DNA of 64,000 nucleotides from Gangjinia marincola. GTDB lineage: Bacteria > Bacteroidota > Bacteroidia > Flavobacteriales > Flavobacteriaceae. The translations under genes and the position numbers were made by a program. This document shows positions 43,246-51,452 of this stretch, one piece after another (position 1 is the stretch's first letter; each line of letters opens with the position of its first letter). The notes below the pieces were generated by a model that saw only the letters and a list, made by a program, of their open reading frames with translations, did not search any database and was not told where the DNA came from. The stretch lies in contig NZ_BAAAFG010000016.1 of the NCBI RefSeq assembly GCF_039523415.1, forward strand, positions 496,001 through 560,000. Reading direction: 5' to 3'.

Positions 43246-44676
43246 GTGAAAATATTATTAACAGGAGCAAACGGCTACATTGGAGTAAGGATACTGCCTT
43301 TGTTATTGGATAAAGAACATGAAGTGGTTTGCGCTGTGAGGGATGAAAAACGTCTTTCTATTAATGCCAGTCTCAAGCGGCAAATTGAAATCATTGAAGT
43401 CGATTTTCTTAAGGATCCAATTCCCGGTCAAATACCTGCTGATATTGATGCTGCTTACTATTTAATTCATTCAATGTCTTCTTCTACCTCAGATTTTGAT
43501 GAAAAAGAAGCGCTGGCCGCCAATAACTTTAATGCCTATATGGCAGAAACTTCAGTCAAACAAGTTATTTATCTAAGTGGAATTGTCAATGAAGAACATC
43601 TTTCTAAACATCTTCAATCGCGAAAAAACGTAGAACAAATCCTGTATAAGGGTAATTATCATCTCACAGTGCTTAGAGCGGGGATTATCGTAGGATCCGG
43701 CAGCTCCTCCTTTGAAATCATACGAGATTTGTGTGAGAAATTACCCTTTATGATTACGCCTAAATGGGTGAATACAAAAACGCATCCTATAGGAATTAGA
43801 AATGTACTTCAGTTTCTAATTGGTGTGCTTAATAATGAGCACTGCTACGATGATTCTTTTGACATAGGTGGCGCAGATGTGTTGACCTACAAACAGATGT
43901 TAGAGCAATACGCTAAAGCAAGAGGATTACCATTATACATTTTTACTGTGCCCATCATGACACCAAAACTTTCCTCCTATTGGTTATATTTCGTCACTTC
44001 AACCTCCTATAAGTTAGCGATGAATCTGGTGGATAGCATGACGGTAGAAGTAGTTTCAAAAGATAGAAGGCTAGAGAAAATCTTAGGTATTCAACCAATG
44101 AATTATACTAAAGCACTGGAATTAGCATTTATTAAAATAGAGCAAAACGAAGTAGCCAGCAGCTGGAAAGATAGTATGGTAAGTAGTCGCTTTAAACGTG
44201 ATTTAGATAAATTTATTCAGGTTCCTACTTATGGCTGTTTAAAAGATAAACAAAAAATGAAGGCTCAAGATCCTAAAAAAGCACTACAACGTGTTTGGGC
44301 CATTGGTGGGAAGACAGGATGGTACTACGGGGACTGGTTGTGGCGTATACGAGGTATGATTGATAAGCTTTTTGGCGGAGTTGGTCTAAGAAGAGGTCGA
44401 ACCAATCCAGATAAAATTTATGTAGGTGACGCACTGGATTTTTGGCGTGTGTTACTAGCTGATAAGGAACAAGGTAGATTACTGCTTTTTGCAGAAATGC
44501 GCGTACCAGGTGAGGCCTGGCTTGAATTTAAAATGGATGATGACAATATCCTACATCAAACTGCCACCTTTAGGCCTAAAGGTATATGGGGGAGATTATA
44601 CTGGTACACCATGCTACCATTTCATTATTTTATTTTCGAAGGAATGTTGCGTAATATTGTAAATAATAAAGAATAA
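43246..44676 (+). CDS. SDR-type NAD(P)-binding protein with DUF2867 domain
   Basis: A 476-residue cytosolic protein. Residues 1-300 are an extended-SDR/NmrA-like Rossmann fold (MKILLTGANGYIGVRI, YLIHSMSS). Residues about 325-476 are the DUF2867 domain (WAIGGKTGWYYGDWLW; then PGEAWLEFKMDDDNILHQTATFRPKG). The same two-domain architecture is found in YbjT-like proteins of unknown function. The start GTG 43246 is the only one that includes the complete nucleotide-binding strand. The next gene follows after 10 bases: operon. Confidence 0.88.
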   Translation: MKILLTGANGYIGVRILPLLLDKEHEVVCAVRDEKRLSINASLKRQIEIIEVDFLKDPIPGQIPADIDAAYYLIHSMSSSTSDFDEKEALAANNFNAYMAETSVKQVIYLSGIVNEEHLSKHLQSRKNVEQILYKGNYHLTVLRAGIIVGSGSSSFEIIRDLCEKLPFMITPKWVNTKTHPIGIRNVLQFLIGVLNNEHCYDDSFDIGGADVLTYKQMLEQYAKARGLPLYIFTVPIMTPKLSSYWLYFVTSTSYKLAMNLVDSMTVEVVSKDRRLEKILGIQPMNYTKALELAFIKIEQNEVASSWKDSMVSSRFKRDLDKFIQVPTYGCLKDKQKMKAQDPKKALQRVWAIGGKTGWYYGDWLWRIRGMIDKLFGGVGLRRGRTNPDKIYVGDALDFWRVLLADKEQGRLLLFAEMRVPGEAWLEFKMDDDNILHQTATFRPKGIWGRLYWYTMLPFHYFIFEGMLRNIVNNKE

Positions 44677-44686
44677 CATAACTACC

Positions 44687-45304
44687 ATGATTTCAAGAAT
44701 CGCATTCTTATGTTTTTTAGCAGTAAGCCTTATAGCTTGCAAAAGGTCAACGAATGTTGAGCAAAGCGACATTGCTGAGCTTCATGAGGTAATGCAGGGT
44801 ACATTCTCCTCAAAAAAACAATCTCTGGCAGATTCTACTTATTTTAATATCATTTTACACATGTATCCCATCTGGCAAGATAAAGGAGCTTATCTTTATG
44901 TGGAACAGTCATTATCTAACATGCCTGATCAACCCTACCGGCAACGTATTTATGAGCTTAAAAAAGCATCTGACAGTACAATCGCAAGTGTAGTATACGA
45001 ATTACCTAATCCAGAATTATATATTGGCAAATGGGAAAATCCATATGCCTTTGAGCAATTAGATCCTTCTGATCTTATCGAAAGAAATGGATGTGCCGTC
45101 GTTTTAAAAAAAGTCGCCGACAAAATTTACGAGGGTAGTACGAATGACAGATCCTGTGAAAGTTCTCTACGAGGAGCCAGTTTTGCCTCAAGTGAGGTGA
45201 CTATAACACCAAATAAAATTATTTCCTGGGATCGCGGTTTTGATAATGAAAACAAACAAGTTTGGGGAGCTAAGGATGGTGGATATGTTTTTGACAAACT
45301 TTAG
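44687..45304 (+). CDS. CpeT/CpcT-family lipoprotein
   Basis: A 205-residue predicted lipoprotein: signal to SLIAC (Cys18). The remainder matches CpeT/CpcT: EVMQGTFSSKKQSLADSTYFNIILHMYPIWQ, then YLYVEQSLSNMPDQPYRQRIYELKK, and SEVTITPNKIISWDRGFD near the end. In cyanobacteria these proteins attach bilins to phycobiliproteins. This organism has no visible phycobilisome genes in the window, and exported relatives are frequent in marine Bacteroidota, so the cyanobacterial role should not be transferred. Its TAG stop shares one base with the GTG start of the BCCT gene. Confidence 0.85.
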   Translation: MISRIAFLCFLAVSLIACKRSTNVEQSDIAELHEVMQGTFSSKKQSLADSTYFNIILHMYPIWQDKGAYLYVEQSLSNMPDQPYRQRIYELKKASDSTIASVVYELPNPELYIGKWENPYAFEQLDPSDLIERNGCAVVLKKVADKIYEGSTNDRSCESSLRGASFASSEVTITPNKIISWDRGFDNENKQVWGAKDGGYVFDKL

Positions 45305-46833
45305 TGTTGTTAAAAAGACTCAAGATATATAACACATCAACATCCTTAGTGCTATCTGTTTCGGTACTACTGCTTTTTGTGTTATGTATTTATTTTTTTA
45401 CTGCGGAAACATACGCAGAAATTGAAGAAACCTCCCTTTGGGTGAGGAAGTCCTTCGGAAGGTTTTATCTTTATTTGGGTCTGGGTTGTGTCTTAGGATG
45501 CGTTGCCATTGCATGTTCAAAATGGGGAAGCTATAGATTAGGATCCTCTCAAGATCGCCCTTCTTATTCCCGAATGGCATGGATCGCCATGCTCTATAGT
45601 GCAGGAATGGGCGCAGGTATTCTACTGCGCGCTGTACAAGAACCTGTTTACATGAAGCTTAATCCTCCAATAAAGAATGGTGCATCAGCAGATGTGGTTG
45701 CTCTGGAGTTTACCTTTTACCAATGGGGATTTACAGCCTGGGCATTTTATGCACTATTTGCCATATGCGTGGGTTATGTTATGTTTAAAAAAGGACAACC
45801 TGCTTTGACGAGTACAGCATTCAATACTTTTCTAAAAAAGAAATCCCATCAGGCTATTATTGATGCATTAGCCGTTCTTACTACAGTATTTGGATTAAGC
45901 GCAGCCATAGGATTGGGAACTACACAAATTAACGGTGGGCTTAATTTTTTGACTGGTATGAATTCTTCTTTATGGGTGACTATAGGTATTACCTTATTGA
46001 TTTCTATTGGCGCATTTATCTCCGTCTATAAAGGAATTGATAAAGGAATTAAAGTCATCTCTACGGTGAATATTTACATTACACTAGGTCTCTTACTATT
46101 TGTTTTGCTACAAAGCAATACTGCTAATATCATTCAGGTTTTTGTGACTGCTCTATATTACTATTTTATTGATTTCATTCCTATGAGCTTGGCGATGGGT
46201 AATTTTGATCCCGGTGAAGCTTTCCTTACAGATTGGACCTATTACTATTGGGCTTTTTGGCTAGCCTGGGCACCTTTTACGGGAATCTTCATTGCACGTA
46301 TATCTAAAGGCAGAACAATTAGAGAACTTATTATCGGGGTCTTACTTATTCCGTCTTTAGGAACGTTCATATGGTTTAGCACATTTGGCAGTTCGGTGTT
46401 TGATTTGATGAATACAATGCCCACTTATGATGGTGAGTTCTCCAATGTGTTTAGCTCCATTTTTGTATTTCTAAGCAATTATCCCCTTAGTGGTTTTATT
46501 AATATAGCGACAATGCTGCTATTAGCCAGCTTTTTAATCACTTCGTTAGATTCTGCAATATTTGTGTTGAGTATGTTCACAGATCGTGGAAACAAAGATC
46601 CAAAGAAATCTCATCGGTATGTTTGGAGTATTGCGCTTACGGCACTGACCATTGGGCTCCTGTTATTAGGAGATTTGAGGCAGGATATTGATGTACTTAC
46701 AGCTGTTCAAAAGTTACTTATCATTACCTCACTACCTTTTGCTCTGCTCATGATTTTAATGATTTTCTTATTCTTACGAAGAATGTTACGTTCTAAAGAT
46801 GAATCCCGCACTCCCGATGCTCCAGCACTTTAG
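45304..46833 (+). CDS. BCCT-family transporter (betaine/choline/carnitine type)
   Basis: A 509-residue inner-membrane carrier with about 12 helices that probably imports a quaternary-ammonium or related compatible solute by Na+ or H+ symport. Family motifs are AGMGAGILLRAVQEPVY (the flexible GMG segment of helix 5) and FTDWTYYYWAFWLAWAPFTGIFIARISKGRTIRE (written in parts: DWTYYYWAFWLAWAPF; GIFIARISKGRTIRE). The start is GTG 45304, overlapping the CpeT-like gene stop by one base. The last 41 bases overlap the convergent cysH-like gene. The tail (RSKDESRTPDAPAL) is not conserved, so it probably arose by stop loss. Confidence 0.88.
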   Translation: MLLKRLKIYNTSTSLVLSVSVLLLFVLCIYFFTAETYAEIEETSLWVRKSFGRFYLYLGLGCVLGCVAIACSKWGSYRLGSSQDRPSYSRMAWIAMLYSAGMGAGILLRAVQEPVYMKLNPPIKNGASADVVALEFTFYQWGFTAWAFYALFAICVGYVMFKKGQPALTSTAFNTFLKKKSHQAIIDALAVLTTVFGLSAAIGLGTTQINGGLNFLTGMNSSLWVTIGITLLISIGAFISVYKGIDKGIKVISTVNIYITLGLLLFVLLQSNTANIIQVFVTALYYYFIDFIPMSLAMGNFDPGEAFLTDWTYYYWAFWLAWAPFTGIFIARISKGRTIRELIIGVLLIPSLGTFIWFSTFGSSVFDLMNTMPTYDGEFSNVFSSIFVFLSNYPLSGFINIATMLLLASFLITSLDSAIFVLSMFTDRGNKDPKKSHRYVWSIALTALTIGLLLLGDLRQDIDVLTAVQKLLIITSLPFALLMILMIFLFLRRMLRSKDESRTPDAPAL

Positions 46834-47407
46834 TAGGATCATAGTAATCAAATTCTGTAGCGAGTTGATGCGTATTCATGTACACCTCTAAATCTACTTC
46901 ATCAAAATAATAAAATGGACATACCTTTAAAATACCTTCCTGATTATAGGAAAAAATGTCAATACTTTCACGATAAGCTGTTTTACCCTTTCTCAAATTA
47001 GTAAACCAAACATCAGGTTGATGATCCCCTAACGCCTTTCTAAAGGGAGCTAGTTTAATAATTTCAGTAAATACAGAATGTTGCTTAGTATTTATTTTGG
47101 GAATGCCACCCAGAAGTTTCGTCAAATGATGAGGAAAGATGACGGATTGATAAGTTTTAATATCTATATCATATTTTTGAATCAACTCCTGCGCATGACT
47201 TAGGGTTGCTTTTGTATTGAATCCTGTCTTTACCCATATTACCGGGATATCTTTTTGTTGCGTATGCATTGCATGAACCAACGTTACTGCATAAGGACCA
47301 AAGTTTGTAGTAAGTATGGGCCGTTTAGCATTGGAAAGAGCGAAAGCTATAATTTCTTGAGGGGATTGATGTCTAAACCGTTCATTTAATTCATCAAGAT
47401 GGAGCAT
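46793..47407 (-). CDS. cysH: Phosphoadenosine phosphosulfate reductase family protein
   Basis: A 204-residue PAPS reductase-type enzyme of assimilatory sulfate reduction. The nucleotide-binding P-loop region reads PILTTNFGPYAVTLVHAM, the substrate region IPVIWVKTGFNT, and the end ECGIHL carries the catalytic Cys200. The Cys-Cys pairs that bind the iron-sulfur cluster of APS reductases are missing (position occupied by RKALGDHQPDVWFTNLRKGK), so it is the PAPS rather than the APS type. It is near the Rrf2 gene with a palindrome and promoter between. Its 3' end overlaps the BCCT gene by 41 bases. Confidence 0.82.
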   Translation of the reverse strand: MLHLDELNERFRHQSPQEIIAFALSNAKRPILTTNFGPYAVTLVHAMHTQQKDIPVIWVKTGFNTKATLSHAQELIQKYDIDIKTYQSVIFPHHLTKLLGGIPKINTKQHSVFTEIIKLAPFRKALGDHQPDVWFTNLRKGKTAYRESIDIFSYNQEGILKVCPFYYFDEVDLEVYMNTHQLATEFDYYDPTKVLEHRECGIHL

Positions 47408-47425
47408 AATTATCCTTTAAAAACT

Positions 47426-47433
47426 CAAATATA
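47426..47433 (-). promoter_or_regulatory. -7 element for cysH
   Basis: TATATTTG on the minus strand, 19 bases before the ATG at 47407. Its -33 region is occupied by the palindrome at 47435-47461 rather than by TTTG, suggesting that the promoter needs or is blocked by a regulator. Confidence 0.6.
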
Positions 47434-47434
47434 T

Positions 47435-47461
47435 ATAATCCTATGGGATTAGTAGGATTAT
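47435..47461. promoter_or_regulatory. Palindromic operator, probably for the Rrf2 regulator
   Basis: A perfect inverted repeat ATAATCCTA (47435-47443)/TAGGATTAT (47453-47461), nine-base spacer. It abuts the cysH -7 element and lies right after the Rrf2 gene stop. Rrf2 proteins bind such dyads. The position over the -33 region is the expected place for a repressor or activator. Confidence 0.7.
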
Positions 47462-47468
47462 TAATAAG

Positions 47469-47882
47469 CTATTTATAAGCAATGTCAGCCAAAGTTCTGT
47501 TTTCGAGTACTTTAAGAGCACTATCTCTTACCTCAATCATTAGATTGTGGATTTTACATTCCTTCTCATTGCTGCAATCCGCACATTTCTCGTAGAAATT
47601 AAGACTAACACAAGGCAATAACGCGATAGGCCCTTCAAGAATTCGTATAATGGCTGCCATCGGGATTTCTTGGGGATTCTTTCTCAAATAATATCCTCCG
47701 CCCTTTCCTTTTTTTGCCGACAGGAATCCGGTTTTCCTAAGTAAGAGTAAAATACTTTCCAAGAACTTACGTGAGATATCTTCAGAGGTTGAAATATCGA
47801 GAATAGACACCGGTTCATTCTCTGGTGAATTAGCCAAATAAATAAGTGCTTTGATACCGTATTTAGTTTTTTTTGAAAGCAA
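47469..47882 (-). CDS. Rrf2-family transcriptional regulator
   Basis: A 137-residue winged-helix regulator. LSKKTKYGIKALIYLA is the N-terminal helix; then helix-turn-helix KFLESILLLLRKTGFLSAKKGKGGGYYL. The C-terminal region has four cysteines, Cys91, Cys100, Cys103 and Cys109, suited to an iron-sulfur cluster or redox/thiol sensing. In other bacteria, Rrf2 proteins such as IscR and CymR govern Fe-S or cysteine genes. The start is TTG 47882, since no ATG precedes the conserved MLSKKTKYG. The cysH-like gene follows on the same strand with the palindrome between. Confidence 0.88.
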   Translation of the reverse strand: MLSKKTKYGIKALIYLANSPENEPVSILDISTSEDISRKFLESILLLLRKTGFLSAKKGKGGGYYLRKNPQEIPMAAIIRILEGPIALLPCVSLNFYEKCADCSNEKECKIHNLMIEVRDSALKVLENRTLADIAYK

Positions 47883-47960
47883 GGTTTGTTTATTCGTTAT
47901 TTGTTCTTAAGTTAATAGTAATTTGACGTGTTCTATTCTCTTAGGCTAATATTATTTAAA

Positions 47961-48899
47961 CTACGAATCAACTTTTGGCAAAAACACCTCTGCCATCATA
48001 CACCGAGCACTTCCTCCACCGCAGGTTTCTATGGTCTCTAGGTCTGCACTTAAAATTGTGCAATGCTTTTCAATCGCCTTGATTTGATGTTCATTCAAAC
48101 TATCATGCGCTGATTTACTCATGACCAGGTATTTTCTATCTTCCCTCCCTCTTACCTGAAGCATATTTCCTGCAAACTGGTGCATTTGATTTTCGGTGAT
48201 AGTAATGATCTCTTTACCGTCTTGTTTGAGTTGTTTAATCACATGCTTTTTTTCTTTGGCGTCATCGATAGTATCTAAACAAATTACCGCGAACTCTTCA
48301 GCGATGCACATCATTACATTAGTATGATAAATTGGCATGCGTTTACCCTCTACAGTTTGATTTGCCGTAAAAATAATTGGGGTAAATTCAAAATCTTCGC
48401 AAAACTCAATGAGTAAATCCTCATCTGCACGTGGTGATAATGCACAATACGCTTTACGGTTGGTACGATCCAAAATTAAGCTTCCGGTTCCTTCTAAAAA
48501 TAGTTCTTCGGTTTCAGCTGCAGTATAATCGATTACATTTTGGATATTAAATCCTTCGGCTTCTAAAATATCAAGGATATCCTCACGACGTTCTACTCTT
48601 CGGTTTTCTGCAAACATAGGGTATAAGGCCATATTACCATTGGCATGAAAGCTCACCCAGTTGTTTGGAAAAACGGCATCTGGGCGATCAACATTGGCTT
48701 CATCTTTTACAACAATCACATTGACTCCAACCATGCTTAATTTTTGAACAAAATCATCAAATTCTTGTTGAGCTCTTTGATTAATTTCTGCATTCTTTAG
48801 GTCTAAATCTTCCTGAAAATAATTATTCACTGCTGTTTGTTCATTCATCCTAAAACCGTTAGGACGAACCATAAGAATTGTATTTGTGGTTTGATTCAT
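47961..48899 (-). CDS. ctlX: CtlX-type citrulline hydrolase, amidinotransferase fold
   Basis: A 312-residue guanidino-group-modifying enzyme. Family features are NNWVSFHANGNMALYPM, FLEGTGSLILDR with the conserved Glu-Gly-Thr, YHTNVMM with His, and CGGGSARCMMAEVFLP near the end with the catalytic Cys. Relatives (CtlX) hydrolyse citrulline to ornithine; others remove amidino groups from arginine derivatives. Two bases separate it from the next amidinotransferase-fold gene, so the two act together, perhaps arginine to citrulline to ornithine. Confidence 0.82.
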   Translation of the reverse strand: MNQTTNTILMVRPNGFRMNEQTAVNNYFQEDLDLKNAEINQRAQQEFDDFVQKLSMVGVNVIVVKDEANVDRPDAVFPNNWVSFHANGNMALYPMFAENRRVERREDILDILEAEGFNIQNVIDYTAAETEELFLEGTGSLILDRTNRKAYCALSPRADEDLLIEFCEDFEFTPIIFTANQTVEGKRMPIYHTNVMMCIAEEFAVICLDTIDDAKEKKHVIKQLKQDGKEIITITENQMHQFAGNMLQVRGREDRKYLVMSKSAHDSLNEHQIKAIEKHCTILSADLETIETCGGGSARCMMAEVFLPKVDS

Positions 48900-48901
48900 T
48901 C

Positions 48902-49822
48902 TTATTTTATTTCTCGTATTAATGGTAAGGTACTGCAGCGCAAAAGTCCTTCTTGCTTGGCGATTTCAGCATAAGGCACTTCTTCTACTGTGATGCCTTG
49001 GTCCCGTAGCCACGTATTGAGTCGAGTAAAGTTCTTTTCAGAAATAACGACATTGGGAGCGATTGAAAATATGTTAGAGTTCATATTGTACATTTCTTCT
49101 TTGTTGATCTCAAAAACGTTTTCTTTTCCGAAGAAATTAAACAACCATTCATATTCAGCCGGATCTAAAAAGCCATTTTTGTGTAGTATTGCTTTGTTTT
49201 TGCCTACCGGCTGAAAGCAACAATCTAAGTGTAGCGCATTTTCGTACGGATCTGTATTAGACTTGCGTAGATCAAATGAAACCACTTTTTTATGCGGGAA
49301 AAACTCCTGAAGCGCTTTAACTGCCTCCATATTCGTGCGTGCAATAATGTAATCTGCATAATCATCACCTCGGTACGTTCCTACAAAAAGATAATCACCA
49401 TAAAGCATTACATCTCCCCCCTCTACATGACAAGCCTCTGGTAATTGCACAACCTTATTACTTGGGATTTGATCAATAATATATTGAATAGCTTTTACTT
49501 CTTCTTCGCGATCTGGTAAAATATTGGCTTTAAAGAAAAAGTCATCAATAACAAAACCAATATCACGGGTAAATATTTGATTGGTATCGTTTAAAATTTC
49601 AGGTCGATATACCTTGACATCATATTTTAGAAGGACAGCTTCTACGGCTTGCATCTCATATACCATGTCTACTTCAACAGGATAGGTACCATTAGCGATG
49701 TGTATTCTTGACTTTGGATCGTAAGCATCTTCTAATGCCGGAGTAGGCCCATTACTTTTTGCCGTTCCTAATATTACTGCTTTAAGTTGAGATGTTTCAT
49801 CAGAAACATTGGGATAAATCAT
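48902..49822 (-). CDS. Dimethylarginine dimethylaminohydrolase/arginine deiminase-like protein
   Basis: A 306-residue amidinotransferase-fold hydrolase. EACHVEGGDVMLYGD with the Glu and Asp, ENALHLDCCFQPVG with His and the end GLLRCSTLPLIRE with catalytic Cys are visible. Members convert (methyl)arginine to citrulline, releasing ammonia or methylamine. The frame can be extended to 49852, but ATG 49822 (MIYPNVSDETSQLKAVILG) fits better. It is first in a two-gene unit with ctlX. Confidence 0.82.
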   Translation of the reverse strand: MIYPNVSDETSQLKAVILGTAKSNGPTPALEDAYDPKSRIHIANGTYPVEVDMVYEMQAVEAVLLKYDVKVYRPEILNDTNQIFTRDIGFVIDDFFFKANILPDREEEVKAIQYIIDQIPSNKVVQLPEACHVEGGDVMLYGDYLFVGTYRGDDYADYIIARTNMEAVKALQEFFPHKKVVSFDLRKSNTDPYENALHLDCCFQPVGKNKAILHKNGFLDPAEYEWLFNFFGKENVFEINKEEMYNMNSNIFSIAPNVVISEKNFTRLNTWLRDQGITVEEVPYAEIAKQEGLLRCSTLPLIREIK

Positions 49823-49964
49823 GTACTCGAATTTATTCAAATATACTGGCAATCCTTCCTATCCACAACTAGATTTTTCAACATTTGTCACCTGCTAAAA
49901 TAGAGAATAATTAATAGGCTATTCCCTTGCGTAAAGTTCCTTATTTTTTAGATTAAAAAGAATA

Positions 49965-49989
49965 TAAAAAATCCCGCATAAAGCGGGAT
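49965..49989 (-). terminator. gltA terminator
   Basis: Stem ATCCCGC/GCGGGAT (49971-49977 with 49983-49989), followed on the minus strand by a T run (A run 49966-49971). It lies eight bases beyond the gltA stop. Confidence 0.8.
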
Positions 49990-49996
49990 GTAGTAA

Positions 49997-51283
49997 TTAT
50001 CTTTTATTAAGCGATTTAAACTCGCGGTGATTCTCGCCAATGTACACTTGACGTGGTCGACCGATGGGCTCTTTACGCTGACGCATTTCCTTCCATTGAG
50101 CAATCCAACCGGGTAATCGGCCCAGTGCGAACATCACAGTAAACATCTCTACCGGAATACCCAATGCACGATAAATAATCCCAGAATAGAAATCTACGTT
50201 AGGATATAATTTTCTATCTACAAAATATGGATCATTTAGTGCTTCTTTTTCTAATCCTTTCGCAATATCTAATACCGGATCTTCAATCCCCAGTTGACCT
50301 AATACTTCATCTGCAGATTTTTTAATAATCTTAGCTCTGGGGTCAAAGTTCTTATATACCCTGTGACCGAAACCCATTAATCTAAATGGATCATTTTTAT
50401 CTTTGGCTTTAGCCATGTATTTTTTCGTATCACCGCCGTCTTCTTTGATGGCTTCCAGCATTTCAATCACCGCTTGGTTTGCCCCACCGTGTAAGGGTCC
50501 CCAAAGAGCAGAAATCCCCGCAGAGATAGAAGCAAATAATCCGGCGTGGGAAGAACCAACGATTCTCACCGTAGAGGTAGAACAGTTTTGCTCATGATCT
50601 GCATGTAAGATTAATAGTTTATCTAGTGCCTGAATAACCTCTTTTTGTACACTGTAGTCTTCATTGGCTTTAGAGAACATCATTTTATGAAGATTCTCTA
50701 CGTATCCTAATGACTTACTGCCATAATCTAAGGGTTGACTCTTCTTTTTGCGCATTGCCCATGCAGCAAGTACAGGAAACTTGGCTAACAATTTAACAAT
50801 GGCATTGTACATTTCTTCTTCAGAATCCACATTAACCGATCCCGGATTAAACGCGATGAGAGCACTGGTCATTGAAGATAAGACTCCCATGGGGTGTGCC
50901 GACTTGGGAAAACCATCTAAGATTTTCTTCATGTCTTCATCTACATGAGATTCTGCTTTTATGTCAGTATCAAATTTTTCGAGTTGTTCTGGAGTGGGTA
51001 ATTCTCCAAAAATGAGCAAATAGGCTACTTCTAAGAAATCAGCCTTTTCTGCCAGATCTTCAATCGCATAGCCTCTGTACCGCAAAATACCTTTTTCACC
51101 ATCTAAAAACGTGATGGCGCTTTCACAAGAACCGGTGTTTTTATAGCCCGGATCTAACGTAGTTAATCCACCTGTTACCCCACGAAGGGTTTTGATGTCA
51201 ATGGCTTTTTCATTTTCAGTTCCTTCAACGATCGGGAAGTCATATTTTTTTCCTTCAAACTCTACTGTAACTTTATCTGACAT
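49997..51283 (-). CDS. gltA: Citrate synthase
   Basis: A 428-residue type II citrate synthase joining acetyl-CoA and oxaloacetate. Catalytic histidines are in HADHEQNCSTSTVRIVGSSHA and GGANQAVIEML...MGFGHRVYKNFDPRA; the Asp is in ERKEALNDPYFVDRKLYPNVDFYSG-like GLEKEALNDPYFVDRKLYPN. It lies beyond eno and carA on the strand of the ribosomal operon, but with separate terminators between, so the order is synteny rather than one transcript. Confidence 0.96.
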   Translation of the reverse strand: MSDKVTVEFEGKKYDFPIVEGTENEKAIDIKTLRGVTGGLTTLDPGYKNTGSCESAITFLDGEKGILRYRGYAIEDLAEKADFLEVAYLLIFGELPTPEQLEKFDTDIKAESHVDEDMKKILDGFPKSAHPMGVLSSMTSALIAFNPGSVNVDSEEEMYNAIVKLLAKFPVLAAWAMRKKKSQPLDYGSKSLGYVENLHKMMFSKANEDYSVQKEVIQALDKLLILHADHEQNCSTSTVRIVGSSHAGLFASISAGISALWGPLHGGANQAVIEMLEAIKEDGGDTKKYMAKAKDKNDPFRLMGFGHRVYKNFDPRAKIIKKSADEVLGQLGIEDPVLDIAKGLEKEALNDPYFVDRKLYPNVDFYSGIIYRALGIPVEMFTVMFALGRLPGWIAQWKEMRQRKEPIGRPRQVYIGENHREFKSLNKR

Positions 51284-51402
51284 GTATATAAATTGCTTTT
51301 ATGTATGTTTATTTCAATCTATTGCTAAAATACAAAATGTACTCCTCTTTTTTTAACATTTAAGAATTTGAGAGGTTAAATTATCTTTAAAATTTAAGCA
51401 TT

Positions 51403-51429
51403 AAAAAACCCATCAAATTTTGATGGGTT
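51403..51429 (-). terminator. eno terminator
   Basis: AACCCATCA/TGATGGGTT stem within 51407-51429 with a T run on the minus strand, 24 bases beyond the eno stop. Confidence 0.8.
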
Positions 51430-51452
51430 GGGTGCTTTAGTGTGAGAATCAA

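Noticed and set aside
44687..45304. Assigning phycobiliprotein lyase function to the CpeT-like lipoprotein
   Set aside because: It is exported, and no phycobilisome or bilin-synthesis gene is in the window.
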